From assembly GCA_013287135.1 (NCBI GenBank), contig JABDEK010000033.1:1-40880 (forward strand): DNA of 40,880 bases, read 5' to 3'. Origin of the DNA: Acidobacteriota bacterium (GTDB taxonomy: Bacteria; Acidobacteriota; Terriglobia; Acidiferrales; UBA7541). The position numbers and the translations under genes are program-made. Below are positions 32,867 through 40,641 of this stretch, piece by piece; position 1 is the stretch's first letter; every line of letters begins with the position of its first letter. The notes under the pieces were generated by a model, which saw only the letters and a program-made list of their open reading frames with translations, had not been told where the DNA came from and ran no database searches.

Positions 32867-33706
32867 ATGATGCAGCGTGCAACAAAGACAAGTCGCAACC
32901 GAGGCGGCAGCGGAAGCGAGAAAGAAGTAGCCCTCGAATCCTACAACGTTACAGCCAAATACTACGACGCCGCTTATGCGACCAAACAAGATTTGGTGGA
33001 TCTGCCGTTTTATCTCGATTTGGCCAAAGCTTCTGGTGGCCCCGTTCTGGAGATTGCCTGCGGGACGGGCCGCGTCTTGCTTCCCATCGCGCGCGAAAAC
33101 ATCGACATCGACGGCGTGGACAATTCCCTCCCTATGCTCCGAGTGCTGAAATCGCACATTGACAACGAGCCGGCCGAGATTCGTCGCCGTATAACTCTTC
33201 ACGAAGGAGACATGCGCGACTTCCGTTTGCGCGAGAAATTCCCGCTGGTCATTATTCCCTTCCGGCCTTTACAGCATATGTACACCCTGCAAGATCAACT
33301 AAGGGCTCTCGCCACCGCCGCATTTCATTTGCAGAAGAATGGAATCCTCGCCTTCGACCTCTTTTATCCGAAAATGGAATTGATATCGGCAGGCGTAGGC
33401 CAGGAAATAGTGGATCTGGAGTGGCAGGCAAATTCAAATTCCGTCGTTCGCCGGTATTTCAGAAAAGATTCCGTGGACAAGATCAACCAGGTTTTCAGCT
33501 TCACCTTCATTTTTAGAACTTATAAAGGTGACAAGCTAGTGCACCAGGAATCGGAACCGTTCAAGCTTTCTTACTACAGCTATCCTCAGCTGAAAGCGCT
33601 CTTCCGCCTTGCGCGGCTGGAACCAGTAGCAGAATACGGCTCGTTCGCCAAGACGCCGCTAGACAATACCGCAGAACAAATGATCTTCCTCCTAAAAAAG
33701 AGCTAA
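32867..33706 (+). CDS. Class I SAM-dependent methyltransferase
   Basis: A 279-residue protein. SAM-binding motif I is VLEIACGTGRVLLPIARE, motif II is IDGVDNSLPMLRVLKSH, and a typical D(M/I)RDF follows (EGDMRDFRLREKFPLVIIPF). The C-terminal half (YSYPQLKALFRLARLEPV) is characteristic of the methyltransferase-25-like family. The acceptor is not predictable. The ribosome site GAGGGAAGA precedes the ATGATG start. It diverges from the TRIC gene. Confidence 0.87.
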   Translation: MMQRATKTSRNRGGSGSEKEVALESYNVTAKYYDAAYATKQDLVDLPFYLDLAKASGGPVLEIACGTGRVLLPIARENIDIDGVDNSLPMLRVLKSHIDNEPAEIRRRITLHEGDMRDFRLREKFPLVIIPFRPLQHMYTLQDQLRALATAAFHLQKNGILAFDLFYPKMELISAGVGQEIVDLEWQANSNSVVRRYFRKDSVDKINQVFSFTFIFRTYKGDKLVHQESEPFKLSYYSYPQLKALFRLARLEPVAEYGSFAKTPLDNTAEQMIFLLKKS

Positions 33707-33878
33707 TTAGAGCGATCTCTCGCGCGAATTCAACGCGCCTGATTCGAAAAAGATTCAATGGTCGCGCGAGGAGCCTGGGGAGTAAAATCGCCCCGGTTCC
33801 GCTCGAAGGAGCCGGGTCAGCGTTTCCCCCATCCCGCGAGCGGCGATCACAGCAGGCGCAGGCAAGTGGAGGTGTGAA

Positions 33879-34451
33879 ATGCCGACAGTCCATCCAACCC
33901 AGGGATTGCAAGGAGCGGAGAAATTCGTCAAGAAAGCGAGTGGCTTATACATTGCGATGGCGGTGGCGTTTATCATTCTCGGGCTCATGGCGATCGTTGA
34001 GCCCGGAGTTGCGGGGTTGGCCGTCACAGTTCTGGTTGGCTGGCTTCTGATTTTTGGTGGCGGGGCGCATTTGGTTGCGGCCTTCAGCGGGGGTGGAGCC
34101 GGACGCGTGATGTGGCACGTGCTGGTCGGACTTCTGTACTTCGTCGGCGGAATTTACTTCCTGATGCACCCGCTATTGGGGCTAGGATCGCTGACTTTGC
34201 TGTTGGGCGTAATCATCCTCATTGCTGCAGTATTTGAACTCGTCGCGTATTTTCGCGCGCGCGGTGAAGCCGGCTCAGGCTGGCTTCTGATGAACGGCCT
34301 GATAACACTGCTGCTCGGTGGGCTAATCTATTTCCATTGGCCGTCGAGCTCCGTGTGGGCAATCGGAACATTGGTGGGCGTGAACTTGCTGATGACCGGA
34401 ATTTCGAGACTGATGCTGGGCCTGGCGGCGCGAAAACTAGCAACCGCTTGA
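33879..34451 (+). CDS. HdeD-family membrane protein (DUF308)
   Basis: A 190-residue protein with six hydrophobic helices arranged as three repeats of paired helices joined by GW..LI/GG turns (VLVGWLLIFGGGAHLVAAF, VLVGLLYFVGGIYFLMHP, GWLLMNGLITLLLGGLIYF). This is the HdeD architecture; in enterobacteria HdeD belongs to an acid-stress locus. The ribosome site GGAGGTG precedes the ATG. Acid resistance here is only inferred from the family name. It is convergent with parB. Confidence 0.85.
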   Translation: MPTVHPTQGLQGAEKFVKKASGLYIAMAVAFIILGLMAIVEPGVAGLAVTVLVGWLLIFGGGAHLVAAFSGGGAGRVMWHVLVGLLYFVGGIYFLMHPLLGLGSLTLLLGVIILIAAVFELVAYFRARGEAGSGWLLMNGLITLLLGGLIYFHWPSSSVWAIGTLVGVNLLMTGISRLMLGLAARKLATA

Positions 34452-34456
34452 GCAAA

Positions 34457-34500
34457 TCGGGAATTGCCTTTCCTGCGTTTCGCAGTCAGGACAATTCCGA
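34457..34500. terminator. Hairpin between convergent hdeD and parB
   Basis: TCGGGAATTG and CAATTCCGA form an outer stem; TCCTG/CAGGA form an inner one. There is no T run on either strand, so it is only a possible bidirectional transcript end. Confidence 0.4.
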
Positions 34501-34511
34501 AGACAAACTAA

Positions 34512-35327
34512 TTACGCCGCTGAAGACGAAATAGACCCAGACTCGATTTCGCGCAGAATCGTGCGAAGAGCGGCCGACAACTCTTCGCGGCTCACATGGC
34601 TCTTGCGAAATTGTACGCGCACGTGGAAGGCATCGTCCTGCGCGCGATAGTCAAACAGAAACGGTTGCGGCCTCGAATCTGGCCCTGATTCTTGCTTACG
34701 CGCTTTACGGGCTTCATCGCGCGTCAAGCCGCCTTGCGCGATGCGATGAACCATCTCATGCATCTTTTTCTCGTTCGGCTGGCGTGACACTTGCAGCAAC
34801 AACGACTTCGAAAATATCCCGCGCTCGATGCATTCTTTGCGAACCGCGTCCGGTATCACGGTCAGAGACATCGTCTCTGTCACCGACGACCGTGCCCGCC
34901 CGATCTTCTTCGCGATATCGTCGTGCGTGTAATCGAAATGCGTCGCCAGACGCTGCAAGCCATCCGCTTCTTCAAATGGCGTCAAATCCTTGCGCTGCAG
35001 ATTCTCGATCAGACCAATCTCCAGCGTCTCCGCATCATCCGCAATCTTCTCGATGCATGGCAGCTCGTGCAACCCAGCCGCTTTCGACGCGTGGTATCGC
35101 CGTTCACCGGAAATAATGTAGTAGGTATCTTCGCGAGGAATGAAGCGCACCAGCAACGGCTCGAGCACGCCTTTCGCGCGTATCGAATCAGTGAGTTCGC
35201 GTAGGTCGCCCAACGCTTTTCGCGGCTGGTCCGGATTTGGACGCACCTTGTCGAGCGGAATCATCCGCCCGATGGACGCTCCGCTGAAGCTGGTCAGCGT
35301 CTCAACATAATGCGCGTCATGCCGCAT
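34512..35327 (-). CDS. parB: ParB/Spo0J-family partition protein
   Basis: A 271-residue protein. The ParB N-terminal domain shows IPLDKVRPNPDQPRK, then SIRAKGVLEPLLVRF and the CTP-binding motif ISGERRYHASKAAGL, then GLIENLQRKDLTPFEEADGL. The helix-turn-helix follows (FDYTHDDIAKKIGRARSSVT). The C-terminal part is short and basic (TRDEARKARKQ) and does not show an obvious leucine-zipper dimer domain. It binds parS sites to form the partition complex. The start overlaps parA by 11 bases. The frame further upstream to 35561 is a shadow of parA. No parS-like GTTTCACGTGAAAC was seen in the window. Confidence 0.9.
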   Translation of the reverse strand: MRHDAHYVETLTSFSGASIGRMIPLDKVRPNPDQPRKALGDLRELTDSIRAKGVLEPLLVRFIPREDTYYIISGERRYHASKAAGLHELPCIEKIADDAETLEIGLIENLQRKDLTPFEEADGLQRLATHFDYTHDDIAKKIGRARSSVTETMSLTVIPDAVRKECIERGIFSKSLLLQVSRQPNEKKMHEMVHRIAQGGLTRDEARKARKQESGPDSRPQPFLFDYRAQDDAFHVRVQFRKSHVSREELSAALRTILREIESGSISSSAA

Positions 35328-36117
35328 CTTGAGAGTGACGGGTAACCCGATCCTCTTGGACACGTTGCAATACCTCCTGAGCAAGCTTTTTGTATTCTTC
35401 CGCGCCCGATGATTTCGGCGCGAACGCAAATACAGTCTCTTTGTATGCTGGACTTTCTTCCAGGCGGACGTTCTTGCTAATCCGCGTCTTGAAAAGAGCG
35501 TCGCCAAACACCGCGCGAATCTGTTCGTGTGTATCGCGCGAAATATTTGTGCGCTTATCAAATAGTGTGATTACCACGCCCAGCACTTTCAAGTCCGGAT
35601 TAGGACGCGCCCGAATCCGCGCATAGGTTTCCAGCAAATCGTCAGTTCCCTCGATCGCGAAATACGCAGCCTGAATCGGAACGAGCAAATGCGTGGACGC
35701 CACCAGCGCGTTGACCGTCAATATGCCCAGCGCCGGAGGCGTGTCCAGCACTATGAATTCATAATCTTTCAGCACCGGAGTTAACGCATCCTTCAGCTTG
35801 AAGGGCGCGTCAAACTGTCCCGCGAGCTGCTGCTCCAGCCGAGCCAGCGCCAATTTCCCCGGCGCCACAAAAAGGTAGGGGTCTTTCGTGGGCTTTACGA
35901 TCTTGGACATCTCCGCCGGATGCTCGGCGAACAGGTCATACATCGAAGTTTGAATGTCAGACGACTCAAAAAATGCGATGGTGGCGTTCGATTGCGGATC
36001 CAGATCGATGAGAAGGGTTTTCTTTTTCTTTAACGCGATGGCGGCGGCTAGATTTATCGACGTCGTGGTCTTTCCGACGCCGCCTTTTTGATTGGCGACC
36101 GCGATGACGTAGGTCAA
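35317..36117 (-). CDS. parA: ParA-family partition ATPase
   Basis: A 266-residue deviant Walker ATPase. It has NQKGGVGKTTTSINLAAA (the KGGVGKT P-loop with both conserved lysines), the Walker A' LLIDLDPQSNAT and the Walker B FIVLDTPPALGILTVNAL. ParA moves ParB-bound DNA along nucleoid-bound gradients. TTG at 36117 is chosen because GAGGG lies 5-6 bases upstream and gives the usual MTYVIAVANQ start. A further TTG at 36141 adds eight residues. It overlaps parB, so they form one operon. It is flanked by hdeD and a CPBP gene, not by gidA/gidB. Confidence 0.9.
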   Translation of the reverse strand: MTYVIAVANQKGGVGKTTTSINLAAAIALKKKKTLLIDLDPQSNATIAFFESSDIQTSMYDLFAEHPAEMSKIVKPTKDPYLFVAPGKLALARLEQQLAGQFDAPFKLKDALTPVLKDYEFIVLDTPPALGILTVNALVASTHLLVPIQAAYFAIEGTDDLLETYARIRARPNPDLKVLGVVITLFDKRTNISRDTHEQIRAVFGDALFKTRISKNVRLEESPAYKETVFAFAPKSSGAEEYKKLAQEVLQRVQEDRVTRHSQDAA

Positions 36118-36339
36118 TCGTTCCCTCAGCCTGTCGCGCAACCGGGGGCCTACATATGGGCGCCCGCGGCCCTAGCTACACCACCGGTTACACCACAAGT
36201 AGCCCAACTCTACTCACTTGCCTAGTCCCTGCGCAAGCAAAAAATAGCGTTACACGCTGGAATCTCGCTTTTTGTCCAACATTCCTGCTCTACATGCTGT
36301 GTTACTCTGGCGCCTCAAAGTGTACAGGAGAGGAATCGC

Positions 36340-37086
36340 ATGGCCGCCCCCAGCCCGCTCGCCCAGCATTCCCAGCGGCCCAACCTCCTCGCTCCCCTCT
36401 GGCACACCATCATCCTGATTCTTTTTGTCCTGGCCACCGCCTATTTCCAATCGCGCAATCACATCGAAAACCACAAAATCACCCAACGCGTCGTCCTCTA
36501 CGCCTTCATGATCTGCTTTGAGTGGATTTTGTTCGCGTATGTCTGGTTCCTCGGCGTCCGCCCGACCGGACGAAGGCTCAGCGAAGTAATCGGCGGAAGA
36601 TGGGTGAGCGCCCGCGACGTTTGGCGCGACATGGGCGCCGCACTCGTATTCTGGTTGATCGTGGCCGCCTTTCTCCTTCTGGCGGGCCTGGCTCTCGGCC
36701 CGAGTTCTGAAATGAACAAAGTAGTGCAGGTCATCATGCCCAGAAGCCCGATTGAAATGGTCGTGAGGGTCTTGCTGTCAATCTCCGCAGGATTCTGCGA
36801 GGAGTTCGTATTCCGCGGCTATTTGCAAACGCAATTTCTTGCGTTCACGGGGAGCGACGCCGCCGCCATTGCAGCGCAAGCCCTCATCTTCGGCGTAGCG
36901 CATCTGTACCAGGGCGTCAAAGGCCTGCTGATTGTTACGGTGTACGGCGCGCTTTTCGGAATCCTCGCCGTAGTGCGCAAGAACCTCAGGCTCGGCATGA
37001 TTCAGCACCCCTTGCAAGATTCGTCAGCAGGGATTGGCGTCAGCCTGGCGGCAAAACATCTTCCCAAGCCGCTGTCGTTTTTCTAA
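36340..37086 (+). CDS. CPBP-family intramembrane metalloprotease
   Basis: A 248-residue membrane protein with the complete set: FCEEFVFRGYLQ (Glu-Glu...Arg), FGVAHLYQGVKG (His) and GMIQHPLQDS (the third motif). It has about seven helices, and the N-terminal 20 residues are Pro/Ser-rich and cytoplasmic. The middle motif AHLYQG resembles AHVYQG of the CPBP gene at 12596, so these two may be closer paralogues than the other two. The ribosome site GGAGAGGA precedes the ATG. It diverges from parA. Confidence 0.87.
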   Translation: MAAPSPLAQHSQRPNLLAPLWHTIILILFVLATAYFQSRNHIENHKITQRVVLYAFMICFEWILFAYVWFLGVRPTGRRLSEVIGGRWVSARDVWRDMGAALVFWLIVAAFLLLAGLALGPSSEMNKVVQVIMPRSPIEMVVRVLLSISAGFCEEFVFRGYLQTQFLAFTGSDAAAIAAQALIFGVAHLYQGVKGLLIVTVYGALFGILAVVRKNLRLGMIQHPLQDSSAGIGVSLAAKHLPKPLSFF

Positions 37087-37135
37087 TTGAAGTTAGTACC
37101 CCAATCGCTGGAATTTACTGCGCAGGGTCACGCAA

Positions 37136-37621
37136 CTACATCTTGTAACGTCCAAGGTCTTCGTCGTTCAAATTCTCCAGCCACTTGCGCAATTCTTCGC
37201 TCGAACTCTTCTCCGAAACCGCGCCGGCCTTCTTGGAATGTTTCAGCACTTCGTCTTCGACAAAAATCGGGCAATCCAGCCGCAACGCCAGGGCCAACGC
37301 ATCGCTGGGCCGTGAGTCCATCGACATCGTCTGCCCGTCGCGCTCCATCCAAATCAGCGCGTAGAACGTATCGTCCTTCAAATCGCACACCACCACGCGC
37401 TGCACGTGAACGTTGAGTCCCGTCAGCACATTTTTCAGCAGGTCGTGAGTCATCGGACGCGGCGTTTGCACTTTCTCGATTTCCAACGCAATCGCGTTTG
37501 CTTCGTAAATCCCCACCCATATCGGCAGCACGCCGTTGCCGGCAGTTTCCTTCAACACCACTACAGGCATGTTGGTCACAGGATCCATCATCAGACCTCG
37601 TATCTTTACTTCGAGTTCCAT
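37136..37621 (-). CDS. Bifunctional nuclease-family protein (DUF151)
   Basis: A 161-residue protein with the BFN/DUF151 pattern: LEVKIRGLMMDPVTNMPVVV, VLPIWVGIYEANAIALEIEK, RPMTHDLLKNVLTGLNVHVQ, FYALIWMERDGQTMSMDSRP and SDALALALRLDCPIFVEDEV. The conserved MTHDLL and DSRPSDALALA stretches are diagnostic. The C-terminal tail is Lys/Glu/Ser-rich. Nuclease activity was reported for some members; its role here is unknown. It follows miaB after a 19-base gap on the same strand, so they are probably co-transcribed. The ribosome site GGAGG lies before the ATG. Confidence 0.88.
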   Translation of the reverse strand: MELEVKIRGLMMDPVTNMPVVVLKETAGNGVLPIWVGIYEANAIALEIEKVQTPRPMTHDLLKNVLTGLNVHVQRVVVCDLKDDTFYALIWMERDGQTMSMDSRPSDALALALRLDCPIFVEDEVLKHSKKAGAVSEKSSSEELRKWLENLNDEDLGRYKM

Positions 37622-37640
37622 GGTGGCCTCCCCGACTGCC

Positions 37641-39122
37641 CTAGAGTACGTGCTCGCCCACTAAACTATTCGGCCCGCCGCGCGTTACTCTCACTGGAAC
37701 GTATTCTCCCAGAAGATTCTCGCGCGTTGAAGTGAAATTTATCAGCCGGTTGCTGGTAGAACGTCCGGTCCACTGCCCGCGCGCTGCGTGCCGCCCATCT
37801 ACCAGCACTTCAAAAGTTTCGTCAACAAGTTTATCGTTGTTCGCAATCTGTATCTGGCGCTGCCGTTCGTTCAAAACCGCCAGCCGCCGGCTCTTTTCTT
37901 CTTCCGGCACCGCATCCGGCATATCTTTCGCAGAAGTATTCGGCCGCGGCGAATACGTAAACGAAAAAATCGCGTCGTATTGCGCCGCATCCAGCAGCGT
38001 CACCGACTCTTCAAAGTCCGCCGCGGTCTCGCCCGGAAATCCCACAATAATGTCGCTCGTCACGCTGATCGGCCGCTTCGCTGCGCGTATCCATTCAATC
38101 TTCTGTAAATAATCTCCGCGCGTGTAGCTGCGTCGCATAGCGCGCAACACTCTGTCGGAGCCCGATTGCACCGGCAAGTGCACATGGTCGCAAAGCGCAG
38201 GCGTCTCGTCGATCGCTTGAACGATCTCGCGGTGAAAATCATTCGGATGCGAAGTCGTAAATCGCACGCGCCGAATCCCCTCGACCGATGCCACGGCCCG
38301 CAACAAATCCACAAAACTCCATTTTCGCGTCGATGGATCGCGGTAGGAATTCACGGTTTGCCCCAAAAGTTGAATTTCTGTGTAACCCGCGCTCGCCAGC
38401 CGCTGCGCTTCAGCAATCACAGCCTCGCTGGCCCGGCTGCGCTCCGGCCCACGCGTGTGCGGCACCACGCAGTACGCGCAGGAATAATCACACCCTTCAA
38501 TAATCGTGATGTACGCGCGAATTAAATTGTCGCGCCGCGTAATCTCTGTCTCAAAGGTTTCGCCGGTATCGAGGTCCAGCCCCGTCACGCGCCGCCCGCC
38601 CTTTTCAAGTTGTGCCAGCAACTCAGGCAGCTTCCCGTAACTGGCCGACCCGCACACCAAACTAACCCACGGCGCGCGCTCAAATATTTCCTCTCCTTCT
38701 TGCTGCGCCACACATCCCAACACCCCAATTATTTTTCCGCTGGCAACCGTCTTCCAATCTCCCAGCCGCGCGAAAACTTTCTGCGCCGCCTTCTCCCGTA
38801 TGCTGCAAGTGTTGTAAAGAACCAAATCCGCCAGCGCCGGATTCTCCACCGCCCGATACCCGCGTCCCAGCAGCACGCCGCAGACCTTCTCCGAATCGTG
38901 CGCATTCATCTGGCAGCCAAATGTCTCCAGGTAAAAGGATTTCTTCCCGTCTGAAGATTCCGAGGAGATAGCAGAATTCGTAAGGTCTGGGTCCGAAGCA
39001 GTCGTACCGTTTGAAGCGTTTACAGCAAAAGATCCCAAGTGCCCATGCCTTGCCGAAGGCGCAGGTGCAAACGCCAGGTGCCCTGCGAGCGATTCAATCC
39101 CAACATCAAACGTTCTGCTCAT
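37641..39122 (-). CDS. miaB: tRNA 2-methylthio-N6-isopentenyladenosine synthase MiaB
   Basis: A 493-residue radical-SAM methylthiotransferase. The N-terminal MTTase domain binds an Fe-S cluster through three cysteines: SFYLETFGCQMNAHDSEKVC, VLYNTCSIREKAAQK and GVLGCVAQQEGEE. The radical-SAM cluster is CDYSCAYCVVPHTRGPERSR. A TRAM-like region closes the protein (DKLVDETFEVLVDGRHAARG, then GRSTSNRLINF). It thiomethylates i6A37 in tRNAs. About 60 residues precede the first cysteine domain (LAFAPAPSARHGHLGSFAVN), longer than usual for MiaB. No nearer in-frame ATG exists. A GTG at 39143 is the other start. It is the first gene of a pair with the nuclease. Confidence 0.9.
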   Translation of the reverse strand: MSRTFDVGIESLAGHLAFAPAPSARHGHLGSFAVNASNGTTASDPDLTNSAISSESSDGKKSFYLETFGCQMNAHDSEKVCGVLLGRGYRAVENPALADLVLYNTCSIREKAAQKVFARLGDWKTVASGKIIGVLGCVAQQEGEEIFERAPWVSLVCGSASYGKLPELLAQLEKGGRRVTGLDLDTGETFETEITRRDNLIRAYITIIEGCDYSCAYCVVPHTRGPERSRASEAVIAEAQRLASAGYTEIQLLGQTVNSYRDPSTRKWSFVDLLRAVASVEGIRRVRFTTSHPNDFHREIVQAIDETPALCDHVHLPVQSGSDRVLRAMRRSYTRGDYLQKIEWIRAAKRPISVTSDIIVGFPGETAADFEESVTLLDAAQYDAIFSFTYSPRPNTSAKDMPDAVPEEEKSRRLAVLNERQRQIQIANNDKLVDETFEVLVDGRHAARGQWTGRSTSNRLINFTSTRENLLGEYVPVRVTRGGPNSLVGEHVL

Positions 39123-39365
39123 GGACGAATTCAATTCTAGCACGTTTGAACTCGCCGTCCCCGCACCCTCGAGTCCTGGTAGTCGGTCGGCTTTCCGGGT
39201 ACCGACTTCTTAGGAGTTGACCGAGTGCGTTCGCTGATTGGAATTTGCCTATGGCGCCTGCGATTGGGGATTATCATTGGCCTCGGGTCTATCCTCGGAG
39301 CGGTGCCTTAAATGGAATCGCAGTTCCCAAGCGACTGGCGTGACCGCAATTCAGGCGGAGGCCAC

Positions 39366-39839
39366 ATGACAGCTGGCGTTCAAGGGATACCCGAGGGCGC
39401 CTCAGTCGTAATACCGAGGCTGTTTTGCCTCGACGTTGCGGCTGAGATTGATTTTTGCAAGAACACGTTTGGCGCAATGGAGCGCGTGCCCCGCCCGGGT
39501 CCGGGCGGAAACGTGGCCCATGCATTGATGATTATTGGCCCGGCAATGATCATGTTCGAGGCGGAGTGGCCTGGGCTGCCGAGTCGCGCTCCACAACTCG
39601 ACGGCAGTTCGCCTGTGGTGATCTACCTCTACGTAGAGGATGTGGACCAGACGGTGGACCGGGCTGTTGCGGGCGGGGCCAAGATCCTCTTTCCAGTGGC
39701 GAATCAGTTCTGGGGCGACCGCGTTGGATGGGTGATGGATCCGTCAGGACATGTATGGACCATTGCTACCCACATCGAGGAAACCTCAGAGGACCAAAGG
39801 CGACAGCGGTGGTCGAACATCCAATCGGGCAAGACATGA
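39366..39839 (+). CDS. VOC-superfamily (glyoxalase-like) protein
   Basis: A 157-residue protein with two beta-alpha-beta-beta-beta VOC units: VVIPRLFCLDVAAEIDFCKN with TFGAMERVPRPGPGG and NVAHALMIIGPAMIMFEAEW, then PVVIYLYVEDVDQTVDRAVA, GGAKILFPVANQFWGDRVGW and VMDPSGHVWTIATH. The usual metal ligands (His/Glu at the strand ends) are partly visible (HALMI, WTIATHIEE). The start at 39366 is chosen because GGAGG precedes it. Substrate unknown; related proteins confer resistance or degrade small metabolites. It diverges from miaB. Confidence 0.83.
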   Translation: MTAGVQGIPEGASVVIPRLFCLDVAAEIDFCKNTFGAMERVPRPGPGGNVAHALMIIGPAMIMFEAEWPGLPSRAPQLDGSSPVVIYLYVEDVDQTVDRAVAGGAKILFPVANQFWGDRVGWVMDPSGHVWTIATHIEETSEDQRRQRWSNIQSGKT

Positions 39840-39993
39840 TATCGCTGCGTTCCTAGGGCGGTCACTCGAAGTCCGGGATGCCGGTGACCTGCCGTTGGCA
39901 CTGATCATTTTGCGTAACCATCCAGTCATGCCCGGCAAGTTTGCGCTGCAAATCGCATCCGTGCGCCTATCCGCGGTTAAACTGTCAGAACGA

Positions 39994-40200
39994 TCATTGG
40001 CTTCCGGCGGCTTTGTGCATCGGTCTTCCCTGTCTCTGATCGATGATCTCCAAAATCCGCTCGGCTGCTCCGATGGCAGTGATCACGATGCTTTCGCATG
40101 CCGGCGCGCCTGCTCGTCCATCCCAGTTCCAATCCTTTAAACGCGGCGCCGCCATTACCGCCGCCATGATTCCGATAACTCGCTTCCGCCCTTCGTCCAT
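39994..40200 (-). CDS. Small conserved hypothetical protein (68 aa)
   Basis: A 68-residue protein starting MDEGRKRVIGIMAAVMAAPR and continuing with ESIVITAIGAAERILEIIDQ, ending in a charged tail. The first helix is amphipathic to hydrophobic. I recall small acidobacterial proteins that begin MDEGRKRVL with a similar helical layout, function unknown. ATG 40206 is an alternative start. AGGA lies about 10 bases before 40200. Confidence 0.6.
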   Translation of the reverse strand: MDEGRKRVIGIMAAVMAAPRLKDWNWDGRAGAPACESIVITAIGAAERILEIIDQRQGRPMHKAAGSQ

Positions 40201-40307
40201 AGGCATAATATCCTAGCATATTCGCTTTTTGTTCGCCTATAAATTTTCGACAAACTACCCAACTCCCCTGATAGCCACTTCCCGAACTCCGGTGACAGAA
40301 TCGCTAC

Positions 40308-40634
40308 GTGCGAGTCCTGGTCGCAGACGATCACGAATCCGTGCGCAAAGGCCTGGGTAAAATCCTCGAGCTGCGCGGAGATCTGGAGGCCTTTGCCGAA
40401 GCCTGCGATGGCGAAGAGGCCGTCTCCATGATGCGGGAAGTAAACCCCGACTTGGTGATTCTCGACCTCAGCATGCCGCGCTGCACCGGCTTCGAAGCCG
40501 CACAAAAGATACGTGAACTCAGCCCCGACACACCCATTCTCTTTTTCTCCATCAAGACCGACCCGGCCGCAACGGTTTTGAAAGCCGTTGACGCCGCCCT
40601 CAGAAAGATTAGCTCCTTCCCGACAGATCGTTAG
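40308..40634 (+). CDS. Single receiver-domain protein with shortened C-terminus
   Basis: A 108-residue protein from GTG 40308. It is CheY-like up to strand 4: VLVADDHESVRKGLGKILEL with the DD pair, LVILDLSMPRCTGFEAAQKI with the phospho-acceptor Asp in LD, and PILFFSIK. Strand 5 and the conserved Lys of the receiver fold are missing: after IKTDPAATVLKAVDAALRK the sequence goes straight to a short tail. NarL-type response regulators would continue with GARGYVLK and a DNA-binding domain. It therefore looks like a receiver with a deletion at the end, or a degraded regulator. Confidence 0.6.
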   Translation: MRVLVADDHESVRKGLGKILELRGDLEAFAEACDGEEAVSMMREVNPDLVILDLSMPRCTGFEAAQKIRELSPDTPILFFSIKTDPAATVLKAVDAALRKISSFPTDR

Positions 40635-40641
40635 CGAGTCG

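Noticed and set aside
32849-33202. N-terminal extension of the TRIC gene
   Set aside because: It is antisense to the methyltransferase gene and not membrane-like; the TRIC fold starts at 32848.
35328-35561. Upstream extension of parB
   Set aside because: It lies inside parA on the same strand in another frame; the ParB fold begins after 35327.
36142-36339. Possible parS in the parA upstream region
   Set aside because: Only short imperfect inverted repeats (for example around GGTTACACC) are seen; none matches the parS consensus.
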